From positions 62,001 to 126,000 of the forward strand of contig JBCCPJ010000001.1 of the NCBI GenBank assembly GCA_039024895.1: 64,000 bases of DNA, written 5' to 3'. The DNA is from JAJDOD01 sp039024895. Its GTDB lineage: Bacteria; Pseudomonadota; Alphaproteobacteria; Rhodobacterales; Rhodobacteraceae. Position 1 is the stretch's first letter. Each line of letters opens with the position of its first letter. The notes under the pieces are model-generated. The model did no database searches. It saw only the letters and a list, made by a program, of their open reading frames with translations, and was not told where the DNA came from. The position numbers and the translations under genes are program-made. Positions 44,444 through 53,572 of the stretch are shown here, one piece after another.

Positions 44444-45637
44444 ATGACCGCGTCGGCGCCGATTACTCAGGATTTTGTTACGATCCCGCGCAAGGATGAT
44501 GTGCCCGGTGACGGGCGCACGAATCTCGTTGGGTTAACGCGCGCTGAGTTGAAAGCAGCGCTGATTTCGGTCGGGACGCCTGAGAAACAGGCGAAAATGC
44601 GCGTTAACCAAATTTGGCAATGGATTTATCATTGGGGTATCCGCGATTTCAACGAGATGACCAACCTGGCCAAGACGTACCGCGCAACGCTTGATGCGTC
44701 ATTCGTGATTGATGTGCCCGAAGTCGTAAGCCGTCAGGTCAGCGACGACGGAACCCGCAAATATCTGGTTCGGATTGCCGGCGGCCATGAAGTTGAGACG
44801 GTATATATCCCCGAAGAAGACCGCGGCACGCTGTGTATCTCTTCCCAGGTCGGCTGCACATTGACCTGCTCGTTCTGCCATACTGGAACCCAGAAACTGG
44901 TGCGCAACCTGACGGCAGCTGAAATTGTCGGTCAGATCATGGTCGCTCGCGACGATTTAGGCGAGTGGCCCGAACCCGGTGTCGGCACCGGCGAAACCGG
45001 GCCGCGTCTATTGTCGAATATTGTGCTCATGGGCATGGGCGAGCCGTTATACAATTTCGAGGCCGTCAGAGATGCGATGAAAATTGCGATGGACGGTGAA
45101 GGCATTGCGCTGTCGCGCCGCCGGATCACTTTATCGACCAGCGGTGTTGTGCCCGAGATTGCCCGCACGGCCGAGGAAATCGGTTGTATGCTCGCCATAA
45201 GTTTTCACGCCACAACAGATGAAGTGCGAAACAAGCTCGTGCCGATCAACAAACGGTGGCGGATTGCGGAATTGCTGGAGGCGCTAAAAGCCTACCCCAA
45301 GCTATCCAATTCCGAGCGGATCACCTTTGAGTATGTGATGTTGAAGGGCGTTAACGACAGTGATGAGGACGCGCGCAGATTGATCCGCTTAATTGCCGGG
45401 ATACCGGCGAAGATCAACCTCATCCCGTTCAACGAATGGCCGGGCGCCCCTTACGAACGGTCGGATTGGGGGCGCATCAAAGCCTTTGCCGACATCATTT
45501 ACAAGGCTGGCTACGCCTCCCCCATTCGGACACCGCGTGGCGAGGACATCATGGCTGCCTGCGGTCAACTGAAGTCAGCGACCGAACGCCAGCGCAAGTC
45601 CCACGCTCAAGTTGCGGCCGAAGTCGGGTTGGCTTAA
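44444..45637 (+). CDS. rlmN: 23S rRNA/tRNA adenine C2 methyltransferase
   Basis: A 397-residue radical SAM enzyme that methylates C2 of A2503 in 23S rRNA and A37 in some tRNAs. The iron-sulfur cluster motif is CTLTCSFCHTG (CxxxCxxC) at about residues 139-149. MGMGEPLYNF, LSTSGVVPEI and the C-terminal RTPRGEDIMAACGQL, which holds the methyl-carrying Cys, are all present. The stop overlaps the convergent GGDEF gene by 4 bases. Confidence 0.97.
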   Translation: MTASAPITQDFVTIPRKDDVPGDGRTNLVGLTRAELKAALISVGTPEKQAKMRVNQIWQWIYHWGIRDFNEMTNLAKTYRATLDASFVIDVPEVVSRQVSDDGTRKYLVRIAGGHEVETVYIPEEDRGTLCISSQVGCTLTCSFCHTGTQKLVRNLTAAEIVGQIMVARDDLGEWPEPGVGTGETGPRLLSNIVLMGMGEPLYNFEAVRDAMKIAMDGEGIALSRRRITLSTSGVVPEIARTAEEIGCMLAISFHATTDEVRNKLVPINKRWRIAELLEALKAYPKLSNSERITFEYVMLKGVNDSDEDARRLIRLIAGIPAKINLIPFNEWPGAPYERSDWGRIKAFADIIYKAGYASPIRTPRGEDIMAACGQLKSATERQRKSHAQVAAEVGLA

Positions 45638-47436
45638 CCGGTCTTTCCGGGAGACACCGTGTCATCGAAAACCGTCCAGGAAATGGCACGGCTCAACGGC
45701 ATAGGGCGGGCAACGGCGTAGCCCTGGAAAACACTACATCCGGCGGCGCGAACAATCTCCATTTGAGCCATCGTTTCGACGCCCTCTGTCACGACGTCCA
45801 GCCCAAGCTCATTGGCAAGCCGAACGAGGGCTGTAACAATGGCGCGGCTGGTGCTGTTCGTATCAACGGCAGAGGTAAGCCCGCGATCGATCTTGATGCC
45901 GCTGCACGGCAAACCAGCAAGGTGTGCGAGGCCCGCATATCCCATGCCAAAATCATCAAGGAAAATCCTGTACCCTGCGTCTTTTAGCTTTCTCAGCAGG
46001 CGGTTCTGCAAATCATCCTCAGCGAGCGAAAGGGCCGTGCTTTCGAGTATCTCAAGAGAGATCCGGTTTGGATCAATGTGACCGCATTCAACCAGCCATG
46101 TCAGCTGGTCCGTTATCGCATGGGTCAAAAACGCGTCTTTCGAGAGATTTATGGACAGCCCAACATTCTTGAGCCCTGCCGCGTCCAGCCGCCTGAGAGC
46201 CTTTTGGGCACAGCCGATAACGTATGCATCAAACTCATTGGTCAGCCCAGCTTGTTCGAGGACAGGTAGAAACCGATCGGGCGGCACGAATCCTCTTTCC
46301 GGGTGTTTCCATCTGACCAACATCTCGTGCTTTTGTACCAGCCGAGTGCTGATATCGAAGATCGGCTGAAAATAGAACGTGAATTCCCGGCATTTCATGG
46401 CATCAACGACATCGCGCTCCAAAGACTGTGATGCCGCATATCTTTGAGCCAGCGCGCTATCGTAGACGACAACGTCGACGTCGTGGTAACTCTTGGCTTC
46501 GTAGAGCGCGACATCCGCGCGGTTCAAAAGGTCGTCGGTGGATTGCACAGTTTCGTCCCAAAGGACGACGCCCACGCTTATTTCGGCCCGGAGTTCAACC
46601 GCCTTCCAATCGAGAGGGCGCGAGGCTTCCTCGGCCATCTGGCGACCAACCTCTTTTGCCTCTGAAAGCGTTTGAATGCCCTTCAGGACAATGACGAACT
46701 CGTCGCCACCAATCCGGGCACATAGCCATTCGGGGTCGGCATGCTTGCGAAAGGCATTTGCGATGTGGATCAACACGGCATCGCCGGCCAGATGGCCAAA
46801 CGTGTCGTTAATCTGCTTCATTCGATTCAGATCGATATGAAGGAGGGAAAACGGCTCACCTGCTTTGCATAAAACGTCTAGTGTCGATTGCAGGTAGGAA
46901 CGGTTAGCCAACCGTGTCAGAACATCGGTGCGCGATTGGATCTTCAGCCTTTCCTGTGCAGCCAAAAGCGCTTTCTCGCGGGCGACGCGTTCCGTGATGT
47001 CGCGACCGGACAGGAGAAACAAGGAGGTTCCGCTGATCTGCAATGCCGCGTGGCTGAACTCGTGCATGAATTCGGTACCGTCTTTTTTGACGTTCTCTAC
47101 CTGTGTCAGGGTGCCAAAACGTTCCTCTTCTTCGTTGAAGCAAAACGCCATGGCTTCGTCTTTGGGTAGCGCAAGCCGCTCAGGCAGAGCGAAGAGCAAA
47201 GGATACTGGCCTACGAGTTCACCATGTTCGTATCCCATGATCCTGGAATAGGCCGCGTTGGTCCAAAGTATCTTGGAATCCCGTCGCATGAGGACCAAAC
47301 CGTCGCTCGCCCCTTCTGCAACAGCGCGGAACAGCCGGGCGGCGCGTGTTACCTTGTAGACGCGCCACGCAACAACACCCGCCAGAAGAAGCAGCAGGAG
47401 CAACCCAACGACAAAGGCCCCGAGTGGTACAAACAC
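45634..47436 (-). CDS. Membrane-anchored PAS-GGDEF-EAL cyclic-di-GMP protein
   Basis: A 600-residue signalling protein with one N-terminal membrane helix (FVVGLLLLLLLAGVVAW), a PAS domain at about 36-155, GGDEF at about 165-330 and EAL at about 345-590. The diguanylate cyclase site IGGDEFVIVL is intact. In the EAL half the signature reads EMLVRW instead of EALVRW. The later residues NLSKDAFL, LDDFGMGYAGL, IKIDRGL and TEGVETMAQ are present, so phosphodiesterase activity is plausible. The net effect on cyclic-di-GMP is unclear. Confidence 0.94.
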   Translation of the reverse strand: MFVPLGAFVVGLLLLLLLAGVVAWRVYKVTRAARLFRAVAEGASDGLVLMRRDSKILWTNAAYSRIMGYEHGELVGQYPLLFALPERLALPKDEAMAFCFNEEEERFGTLTQVENVKKDGTEFMHEFSHAALQISGTSLFLLSGRDITERVAREKALLAAQERLKIQSRTDVLTRLANRSYLQSTLDVLCKAGEPFSLLHIDLNRMKQINDTFGHLAGDAVLIHIANAFRKHADPEWLCARIGGDEFVIVLKGIQTLSEAKEVGRQMAEEASRPLDWKAVELRAEISVGVVLWDETVQSTDDLLNRADVALYEAKSYHDVDVVVYDSALAQRYAASQSLERDVVDAMKCREFTFYFQPIFDISTRLVQKHEMLVRWKHPERGFVPPDRFLPVLEQAGLTNEFDAYVIGCAQKALRRLDAAGLKNVGLSINLSKDAFLTHAITDQLTWLVECGHIDPNRISLEILESTALSLAEDDLQNRLLRKLKDAGYRIFLDDFGMGYAGLAHLAGLPCSGIKIDRGLTSAVDTNSTSRAIVTALVRLANELGLDVVTEGVETMAQMEIVRAAGCSVFQGYAVARPMPLSRAISWTVFDDTVSPGKTG

Positions 47437-47514
47437 GCGCGTTAAAACCCATTGAACGACGCGGCGTGTCTAGCGCGCTTTCAAGCACTTTCCCGTTAAC
47501 GCGTAGCTAAAAGT

Positions 47515-48357
47515 CTAGAGACTCTCGCGGCGTGTCTGGGGCAAGTGCCAGTCCTTCATGTGGTTAAACGCCTCTTCGGCAGTATCGACAAAGCGAAACA
47601 GGTCGATGTCTTCCGGGGAGATTGTGCCGGCATCGCTAAGAGCGTCCCAATTGACGATGCGCTTCCAAAACTCGGTGCCAAACAGCAGGAATGGAACGCG
47701 ACGCATGCGACCGGTTTGAATAAGCGTGAGCGTCTCAAACAGCTCGTCCAATGTACCGAAGCCGCCCGGAAAGACGGCTATGGCAGACGCGCGCATCAAA
47801 AAGTGCATCTTCCGAACTGCGAAGTAGTGGAAGTTAAAAGACAAATCAGGTGTAACGAACTCATTGGGCGCCTGTTCGTGTGGCAGGACGATGTTCAATC
47901 CAATGGAGACGCCCCCCGCATCTTCAGCGCCACGATTGCCTGCTTCCATGACGCCTGGGCCGCCGCCTGTCACGATCACGTTCTCTTTCGTGTCCCGAGA
48001 TGTCGCCAACGATTGCTCGGTCACGAGCCGCGCAAACTTCCTGGCTTCTTCGTAAAAATGGCTGAGATCAGCGAGCGTCAGGGTGCGCGCCTGGTCTTTC
48101 TGCTCTGGTCTGGGAATGCGTGCCCCACCGAACAAAACAACGGTAGAAGAGATGCCGTATTCCGCCATCAGCATCTCGGGCTTCAGCAACTCCAATTGCA
48201 AGCGCACTGGGCGCAGTTCTTCGCGGCACAAAAAGTCATCATCGGCAAATGCCAGGCGATAGGCGGGCGATCTTGTTTGCGGTGTATCGGGTGTCTCGCG
48301 CGCTGTTTCGATATCTTCATGCGCATCGCGGAATAGGCGCTTGTGATCGTCTTTCAT
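47515..48357 (-). CDS. LOG-family Rossmann-fold protein
   Basis: A 280-residue member of the TIGR00730/LOG family. Plant and bacterial homologues release cytokinin bases from nucleotide monophosphates; other members act on AMP or are uncharacterised. The signatures GGGPGVMEAGNRGA near residue 131 and PGGFGTLDELFETLT near 197 are intact. An N-terminal extension of about 75 residues precedes the fold. It is a single gene between arfB and the GGDEF/EAL gene, so no pathway is implied. Confidence 0.92.
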   Translation of the reverse strand: MKDDHKRLFRDAHEDIETARETPDTPQTRSPAYRLAFADDDFLCREELRPVRLQLELLKPEMLMAEYGISSTVVLFGGARIPRPEQKDQARTLTLADLSHFYEEARKFARLVTEQSLATSRDTKENVIVTGGGPGVMEAGNRGAEDAGGVSIGLNIVLPHEQAPNEFVTPDLSFNFHYFAVRKMHFLMRASAIAVFPGGFGTLDELFETLTLIQTGRMRRVPFLLFGTEFWKRIVNWDALSDAGTISPEDIDLFRFVDTAEEAFNHMKDWHLPQTRRESL

Positions 48358-48427
48358 ACTCTGCCTCCTCGCCCTCTCACGGGGTCAATGGCAGGTGTGT
48401 TCGCATCGTGCAATGCGTCCGCGTCAT

Positions 48428-48847
48428 TTAATCAAGAACGTCGTCACCGCGGCGGAGCGCCTTAACAGCTGACCGGCGCTTCTTGGCGTCGAGCCGCTTG
48501 CGCTTCTGGGACAGCGAGACTTTCGTCTTGAGCCGGGGTTTCGGCTTCGTCGCGGCACGCCGAATAAGGTCGGCTAGTCTTTCCCGGGCAATCTCGCGAT
48601 TGCGCGCCTGGCTGCGTTCCTCGGAAACCTGAACAATGAGCGCGCCGTCCTTCGTCCACTTGCGCCCGGCAATGCGCTGAAGGCGGCGTTTCACATTCTC
48701 CGATAGATTAGGCGACCGCGCCGCTTCGAAACGCAGCTCTACCGCCGTAGCGACCTTGTTAACGTTTTGCCCACCAGGCCCGCCCGAGCGGACGAACTGC
48801 TCGGTGAGTTCCCAGTCTTCGATGGTTATGTTGGGCGCAATGTGCAT
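48428..48847 (-). CDS. arfB: Alternative ribosome-rescue peptidyl-tRNA hydrolase
   Basis: A 139-residue class I release-factor-like protein that frees ribosomes stalled without a stop codon. The catalytic GGQ is at residues 25-27 in SGGPGGQNVNK. The C-terminal tail is strongly basic (KPKPRLKTKVSLSQKRKRLDAKKRR) and in ArfB it enters the empty mRNA channel. Length and layout match ArfB/YaeJ and not the full-length release factors. Confidence 0.95.
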   Translation of the reverse strand: MHIAPNITIEDWELTEQFVRSGGPGGQNVNKVATAVELRFEAARSPNLSENVKRRLQRIAGRKWTKDGALIVQVSEERSQARNREIARERLADLIRRAATKPKPRLKTKVSLSQKRKRLDAKKRRSAVKALRRGDDVLD

Positions 48848-48919
48848 ACCGCTTTTCTCACCCTAGCCAGCGCGGGAAAGCAAGCGTCACCGGACTTCAT
48901 GGTTCGCGCGCAGTGATGT

Positions 48920-49810
48920 ATGCCCAATTCCATGAGCAATTCGGAAGAAATTTCTTTCATCGCTGTGGATGGTGGCGGTACGTCCTCGCGGTTCATCTTG
49001 CGACACCACGGTGCAAGGTATGAATGCGAAGGTGGGCCGACGAATGTGTCCTCCGATTTCAAGGCGGCGTTACACGAAGTCCAGACCGCCGTTGCTGGCT
49101 TGGCCCAAGATTCCGGTCTGGTTGCCGATGCGCTTTTTGCCTTTCCTGCCTTTTTGGGGCTTGCCGGTGTCACCGGGCCTGAAATGGCGACCCGTGTTTC
49201 GGCGGCTTTGCCATTCGACAGAGTTCAGGTTGTGGATGACCGGGCTGCCGCGCTTGTAGGGGCGCTTGGACAGCAAGACGGCGCAATCGCCCATTGCGGC
49301 ACTGGTTCGTTTCTTGCGTCACGGATTGATGGCCAAACACGTTTTGCAGGCGGTTGGGGGCCGGTGCTGGGCGATGAAGCCTCGGCAGTTTGGGTCGGGC
49401 GACGACTTCTTTCGGAAACGTTGAAATGCGTTGACGGTTTTGAACCCTATAGCGATCTGACAACAGAGGTGGTCAAGCGCTATGGGGATGCACCCGGCGT
49501 TGTGCGGTTTGCGGCCGAAGCAGCACCGTCGGTTCTGGGCCAACTGGCGAAAATGGTAACACTGGGCGCCGAAAGCAGCGACCAAACAGCCGAGCGGATT
49601 ATGAAGGAAGCGGCATCTTATCTGGCACATGGTCTGCAAAAGATAGGGTGGGCGCCGCACCTCACGATGTGTTTGACCGGTGGGATCGCATCGAATTACC
49701 TGCCATATCTGCCCGAAGAAATGCGCGCGGCCATAAAGGCACCCGTCGGGCGCCCGATCGACGGTGCCGAAGCCTTGGCATTCGCCCTTGCTAGGGAAAA
49801 CCGCGCGTGA
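48920..49810 (+). CDS. BadF/BcrA-type amino-sugar kinase (N-acetylglucosamine kinase-like)
   Basis: A 296-residue ASKHA-fold kinase. The phosphate-1 loop is VDGGGTSSRFIL near residue 16, then GLAGVTGPEMA, the phosphate-2 segment VHCGTGSFL-like (AHCGTGSFLASRID), GWGPVLGDEASAVWVGR and CLTGGIASNY near the end. Relatives phosphorylate GlcNAc or glucosamine. Its stop overlaps the start of nagA by 4 bases, so it likely supplies GlcNAc-6-phosphate to NagA. The ATG at 48920 or the one 12 bases later could be the start. Confidence 0.88.
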   Translation: MPNSMSNSEEISFIAVDGGGTSSRFILRHHGARYECEGGPTNVSSDFKAALHEVQTAVAGLAQDSGLVADALFAFPAFLGLAGVTGPEMATRVSAALPFDRVQVVDDRAAALVGALGQQDGAIAHCGTGSFLASRIDGQTRFAGGWGPVLGDEASAVWVGRRLLSETLKCVDGFEPYSDLTTEVVKRYGDAPGVVRFAAEAAPSVLGQLAKMVTLGAESSDQTAERIMKEAASYLAHGLQKIGWAPHLTMCLTGGIASNYLPYLPEEMRAAIKAPVGRPIDGAEALAFALARENRA

Positions 49811-50958
49811 CCCAGGTGCAAGGAGCAGAAACAGGGAAGCTCATTTTCTCCGGCGGTCCAATTTTTGACGGCGGACGCTTACACACGGACTGCGAGGCCT
49901 CGTTTGCGGATGGTCGTTTTCTTGGGCTGACAGCACCTGGCGAGCACGATGCCGCCAAGCGTATCGACCTTGAAGGCGACATACTCTCAACCGGTTATGT
50001 GGATCTCCAGGTCAATGGCGGCGGCGGCCTAATGGTAAACGATCTGCGCAGTGCGACGGATCTTGGCCGAATTGCAGAGGCGCATCGCCGACAGGGCACG
50101 CTACATATTCTACCGACCTTGATAACGGACACACCCCAGCGTTCTCGCACGGTCATTGGCTTGGTAATCGAAGCCTGCCGAGACAAAGTGCCGGGGATTG
50201 CTGGGCTGCATCTTGAGGGGCCACACCTCGACCCCGCGCGCAAGGGCGCGCATGACGGCAATCTTATCCGGACCATGACGGATGAGGACCTGCAGGAATT
50301 AATTGCGGCACGAACTGCGCTCCCCGCTTTAATGTTAACCGTTGCCTCTGAAGCCGTAACGCTTGAACAAGTCGCGGCTCTGGCAGAGGCGGGTGTTCTT
50401 GTATCGCTCGGGCACACCAATGCCGATTTCGACACCGCCAAACGCTACTTCGCCGCCGGTGCGCGGAGTTCGACACATTTGTTTAACGCCATGAGTGGGT
50501 TCGGGCACAGAGCACCGGGCGTTGTGGGCGCAACTTTGGAAAACGGTGACGTCGCAGCCGGGCTTATCGCCGATGGCATTCACGTTCACCGCGCGACAAT
50601 GGGCGCCGCATGGCGGGCTAAGAAAGGGCGCGGAGACTTTTACCTCGTTAGTGACGCCATGGCTGTTGCCGGTACAAGGGAAACCGGTTTCGCGCTGCAG
50701 GGCCGACAGATTTTGCGACGTAATGGGCGGCTGACTTTGCCAGATGGAACCTTGGCGGGTGCGGACCTTGATCTGACAACGGCCCTCAAGGTGATGGTTG
50801 AAGAGGTAGGTGTTGACTTAGGCGACGCGCTCCGTGCCGCCACGACGACACCTGCGAACTTGATTAGTTTGCCCAACGGGCTTGTCGCGGGCGAAACGCC
50901 TGTCACGTCCCTGATCCGCATCAAGAGCGACTTGAGTTCGGCGGCCCCCTTGGTGTGA
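49807..50958 (+). CDS. nagA: N-acetylglucosamine-6-phosphate deacetylase
   Basis: A 383-residue amidohydrolase-fold enzyme that gives glucosamine-6-phosphate and acetate. DLQVNGGGGLMVND near residue 62, HLEGPHLDPARKGAH near 138, LGHTNADF near 202, HLFNAMSGFGHR, IADGIHVHRA and the catalytic-Asp segment VSDAMAVAG all fit NagA. It starts with GTG overlapping the kinase stop (GTGA), forming a two-gene operon. No nagB or GlcNAc transporter is visible here. The AraC regulator converges on it 41 bases on. Confidence 0.95.
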   Translation: MTQVQGAETGKLIFSGGPIFDGGRLHTDCEASFADGRFLGLTAPGEHDAAKRIDLEGDILSTGYVDLQVNGGGGLMVNDLRSATDLGRIAEAHRRQGTLHILPTLITDTPQRSRTVIGLVIEACRDKVPGIAGLHLEGPHLDPARKGAHDGNLIRTMTDEDLQELIAARTALPALMLTVASEAVTLEQVAALAEAGVLVSLGHTNADFDTAKRYFAAGARSSTHLFNAMSGFGHRAPGVVGATLENGDVAAGLIADGIHVHRATMGAAWRAKKGRGDFYLVSDAMAVAGTRETGFALQGRQILRRNGRLTLPDGTLAGADLDLTTALKVMVEEVGVDLGDALRAATTTPANLISLPNGLVAGETPVTSLIRIKSDLSSAAPLV

Positions 50959-50999
50959 ACGTACCGGCCGCTCAGCCGACCAAACGAAACGCATTTCTT

Positions 51000-51845
51000 T
51001 TATTCAAAAGGGTTCTTTTGGTTTGCCAGCCGATAGGCGCGCGGCGTCGTTCGAAAATGGTCACGGAACACACGATAGAAATGGCCAATATTGTCGATGC
51101 CAACCTCCGAGGAGATATCAGCAATCGGACTTTGTGTGCGCACAAGCTTTTCGGCGGCATAGTTTGCGCGAATTCGGTTAACGTAGGCGGACGGCGTGGT
51201 GCCCAGAAACTCCTTGCAGGACCGGCAAAGATGTTCGTGGCTGCGCCCGGCGACCTCCACGAAACCGGAGGTGCCTTTAACAAAAACGGCGGGGCTTTGT
51301 AGCGCGTTGCAGGCGTCGGACAGCCAGCTTGGCATGCGTGTTGGCTCTACCAGCGCCGGTGTGAGCACCTGATTGGCGAGTGACAGCAAGAACTCTTCGG
51401 CCTGTGCCAGACTGAGAGAACTGTTGATAAGCCGGTCAGCCAATTGGGTGACATGCTCAAACTGACTGGCCCGTAGATCGTGCCGGTCCGGCTGGTCGTC
51501 CTTGCCGTCAAAGAAGCGGCTAGAGAACTCATTTGGATACCGCGCATTGAGGTGATGAACCGTTTCCTTGCGGAACATTACATTGAAGATACGGCACCCC
51601 ATCTGCGCATCTGCCCGAAAGGCATGGGCATCATGGGCACGAATGAACGTAAGACTGCCGCGCTTGAGCCTTTGTCGGCGGCCATTGATCCAATGATCGG
51701 TTTCGCCGCGTTCAATCAGGAAGAGCTCAAAGTAATCGTGGTCATGCGCCTTTGTCGGCCAACGCGGCGCAAGATCTTTACGCGCCACATGGCTCGCATC
51801 TCCTGCGCTCAGGTAGCGGTCCAGTCGAAACGTCTCAACCTGCAT
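51000..51845 (-). CDS. AraC-family transcriptional regulator
   Basis: A 281-residue regulator with an N-terminal cupin-like sensor (HDHDYFELFLIERGETDHWINGR, RAHDAHAFRAD) and a C-terminal AraC DNA-binding domain (AGRSHEHLCRSCKEFLGTTPSAYVNRIR and IADISSEVGIDNIGHFYRVFRDHF). The ATG at 51845 lies after GGAG; the longer open frame to 51923 has no support. It diverges from the PhyH-ABC-GH38 operon across 129 bases holding a 21-bp-spaced direct repeat, so it very likely controls that operon in response to a small molecule bound by its cupin domain. Confidence 0.92.
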   Translation of the reverse strand: MQVETFRLDRYLSAGDASHVARKDLAPRWPTKAHDHDYFELFLIERGETDHWINGRRQRLKRGSLTFIRAHDAHAFRADAQMGCRIFNVMFRKETVHHLNARYPNEFSSRFFDGKDDQPDRHDLRASQFEHVTQLADRLINSSLSLAQAEEFLLSLANQVLTPALVEPTRMPSWLSDACNALQSPAVFVKGTSGFVEVAGRSHEHLCRSCKEFLGTTPSAYVNRIRANYAAEKLVRTQSPIADISSEVGIDNIGHFYRVFRDHFRTTPRAYRLANQKNPFE

Positions 51846-51886
51846 ATACAAATCTCCGCAATGAATTCGCAGAATTAAGGCCCGAA

Positions 51887-51916
51887 TATCAAAATAGCGC
51901 AAGAATTTATCAAAAT
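51887..51916. promoter_or_regulatory. Probable AraC-type operator: 21-bp-spaced direct repeat
   Basis: TATCAAAAT occurs at 51887-51895 and at 51908-51916, an identical 9-mer with a 21-bp period, that is two helical turns on one face of the DNA. AraC-family activators bind such tandem half-sites. The downstream copy lies just before a -35 region, and both lie between the regulator and the operon it faces. Confidence 0.65.
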
Positions 51917-51945
51917 GTGCCAAAGACCCCTCTGGCAGCCCCCGC

Positions 51946-51951
51946 TAGAAT
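51946..51951 (+). promoter_or_regulatory. Possible -10 element of the PhyH-ABC-GH38 operon
   Basis: TAGAAT lies 24 bases before the PhyH ATG. The matching -35 position near 51923-51928 reads AAGACC, a poor hexamer, as expected for a promoter that needs an activator bound at 51908-51916. A ribosome binding site GGGAGG follows before the ATG. Confidence 0.35.
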
Positions 51952-51974
51952 TTTAGGCGGGAGGATTAAGAATC

Positions 51975-52799
51975 ATGCTTTCTGTTGATCAGGATCTGTC
52001 TTTCAGACCTGTCGAAAACAGAGCGCCCAAAGCGCTGTCGAAGCATAATATCGAACGGTACAACGCGACAGGTTTTTGCCAGCCGTTTCGCATTTTTGGC
52101 CCGAGCGAAACCACGCGCATCCGTGCTTACCTCGATGGATTGATGGCAGCGATGGGGGACGCGGGCGGCTACGGGATAAACTGCTATCAAGCGCGCTTAC
52201 GTGGCCTCTACGACATCGCAAGCGATCCGCGTATCTTGGATCATGTCGAAGATATTGTGGGTCCAAACATTTTGTGCTGGGCCAGCGCTGTTTTATCCAA
52301 GAAGCCGCATGATCCGAAGCGGATACCCTGGCACCAGGATGCGAGCTTCTGGAAGCTGTCACCTGCGCGCACTGTGACGGTCTGGCTGGCGATCGACGAC
52401 GCGGATGCTGCAAACTCCGCCATGCGCTTTCTGCCAGGGACCCATGATAAAGGTGTGTTCGCCACCTCGGCGCGTGATGAAAATGCCGTGTTTCATAAAG
52501 GTATAGCCAATGCCTCGGAACTGGGTGAGCCGTTTACGAATACGCTGAAGGCCGGCGAAATTTCACTTCACGCCGATATGCTGGTGCATGGCTCACAGGC
52601 GAACATGTCCGACCGGCGTCGGTGCGGTTTGACCCTGCGGTACTGCGCGCCGGAGGTTCGGATCATTGACGAAGAATGGGCCACAGGCGTCGAAGCGATC
52701 TTGTGTCGCGGAAGCGGTGGCGATTGGACAACGCATCCGCGACCCGCAAATGACGATATCACCAAGACATCGAGCCCCCATGTGGTTGGGAACAATTAA
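51975..52799 (+). CDS. Phytanoyl-CoA dioxygenase-family protein (first copy)
   Basis: A 274-residue Fe(II)/2-oxoglutarate dioxygenase. The metal-binding facial triad is visible: His120 and Asp122 in IPWHQDASFW and His205 in DMLVHGSQAN, with the 2-oxoglutarate-binding Arg in DRRRCGLTLRY just after. Family members hydroxylate diverse small molecules. It is the first gene of the operon driven from the AraC-facing promoter. Its TAA shares an A with the next ATG. Substrate is unknown; it is not closely tied to phytanate here. Confidence 0.9.
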   Translation: MLSVDQDLSFRPVENRAPKALSKHNIERYNATGFCQPFRIFGPSETTRIRAYLDGLMAAMGDAGGYGINCYQARLRGLYDIASDPRILDHVEDIVGPNILCWASAVLSKKPHDPKRIPWHQDASFWKLSPARTVTVWLAIDDADAANSAMRFLPGTHDKGVFATSARDENAVFHKGIANASELGEPFTNTLKAGEISLHADMLVHGSQANMSDRRRCGLTLRYCAPEVRIIDEEWATGVEAILCRGSGGDWTTHPRPANDDITKTSSPHVVGNN

Positions 52800-53491
52800 T
52801 GGGCGGTTCCGTTGAGATCACATGGTACGGGCACGCGGCATTCGGGTTGCAGCCCACGACAGGACCAAAGATGATCACGGACCCATATACACCCGAGGGC
52901 GTTGGGTACCCCGCTATACAGGAAATCGCAGATCTCGTAGTGATCTCATCGGATGATGATGATGCCCATTGCCGCGCAGATTTGATTGCTGGCAGTCCGG
53001 AGGTGCTGAATGCACTTACGCTGGCACAAACCGGCGGAGAGGGCACAGCACAGGGCATCACGGTGCGCGCAATCGAAGCGGCGGAGTGGGATCATCATCC
53101 CGAGCACACCGTCCCCGGTCAGAACGGCATGTACCGCTGGGAAATGGAGGGGCTTCGTTTTGCGCATATGGGAGATGTGGGTAATCCGCTGAGCGAAGCG
53201 CAACAGGAGTTCTTTAGGGACACGGATGTTTTGTTTGCGTTGGCGGGTGGTTATCTAACTATCCTTTTGCCGGACCTGATGGAGATGATCGAACGGGTCC
53301 AGCCGAAACTCATCATTCCGATGCATTTCCGTACTTTGACGTACAAACCGCGAAACACGATGTGGATCGAGAGCTTCCTCGACCACTTTGACGATGAGGA
53401 TATTGACTTCGCCTGCAGCCATAAGGTGACATTGACTACAGACGATATTCCCAAACGCACGCGTGTCCTTGTGATGGATTACCTGCGTTAG
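52799..53491 (+). CDS. MBL-fold protein with a degenerate metal-binding motif
   Basis: A 230-residue UlaG-like beta-lactamase-fold protein. It opens with ITWYGHAAFGLQ and later has FAHMGDVGNPL and LIIPMHFRTL, as in metal-dependent members. The usual HxHxDH site is replaced by SSDDDDAHC near residue 63, which lacks the first two His. Metal binding may be altered or the fold may be non-catalytic. It is fused translationally to the upstream PhyH gene by a TAATG overlap. Possible roles are lactone or ester hydrolysis, but evidence is indirect. Confidence 0.8.
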   Translation: MGGSVEITWYGHAAFGLQPTTGPKMITDPYTPEGVGYPAIQEIADLVVISSDDDDAHCRADLIAGSPEVLNALTLAQTGGEGTAQGITVRAIEAAEWDHHPEHTVPGQNGMYRWEMEGLRFAHMGDVGNPLSEAQQEFFRDTDVLFALAGGYLTILLPDLMEMIERVQPKLIIPMHFRTLTYKPRNTMWIESFLDHFDDEDIDFACSHKVTLTTDDIPKRTRVLVMDYLR

Positions 53492-53572
53492 AGTGAGAGA
53501 TTCCAGTCCTTCGACGGACCGGCTGAAACAGGGTCAGGATCAACCATGGCCACAACACGGAGGAACGTTTTC

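Noticed and set aside
51928..51946. Possible sigma-54 promoter at CTGGCAGCCCCC
   Set aside because: The -12 element should contain TTGC at fixed spacing and reads CGCT instead.
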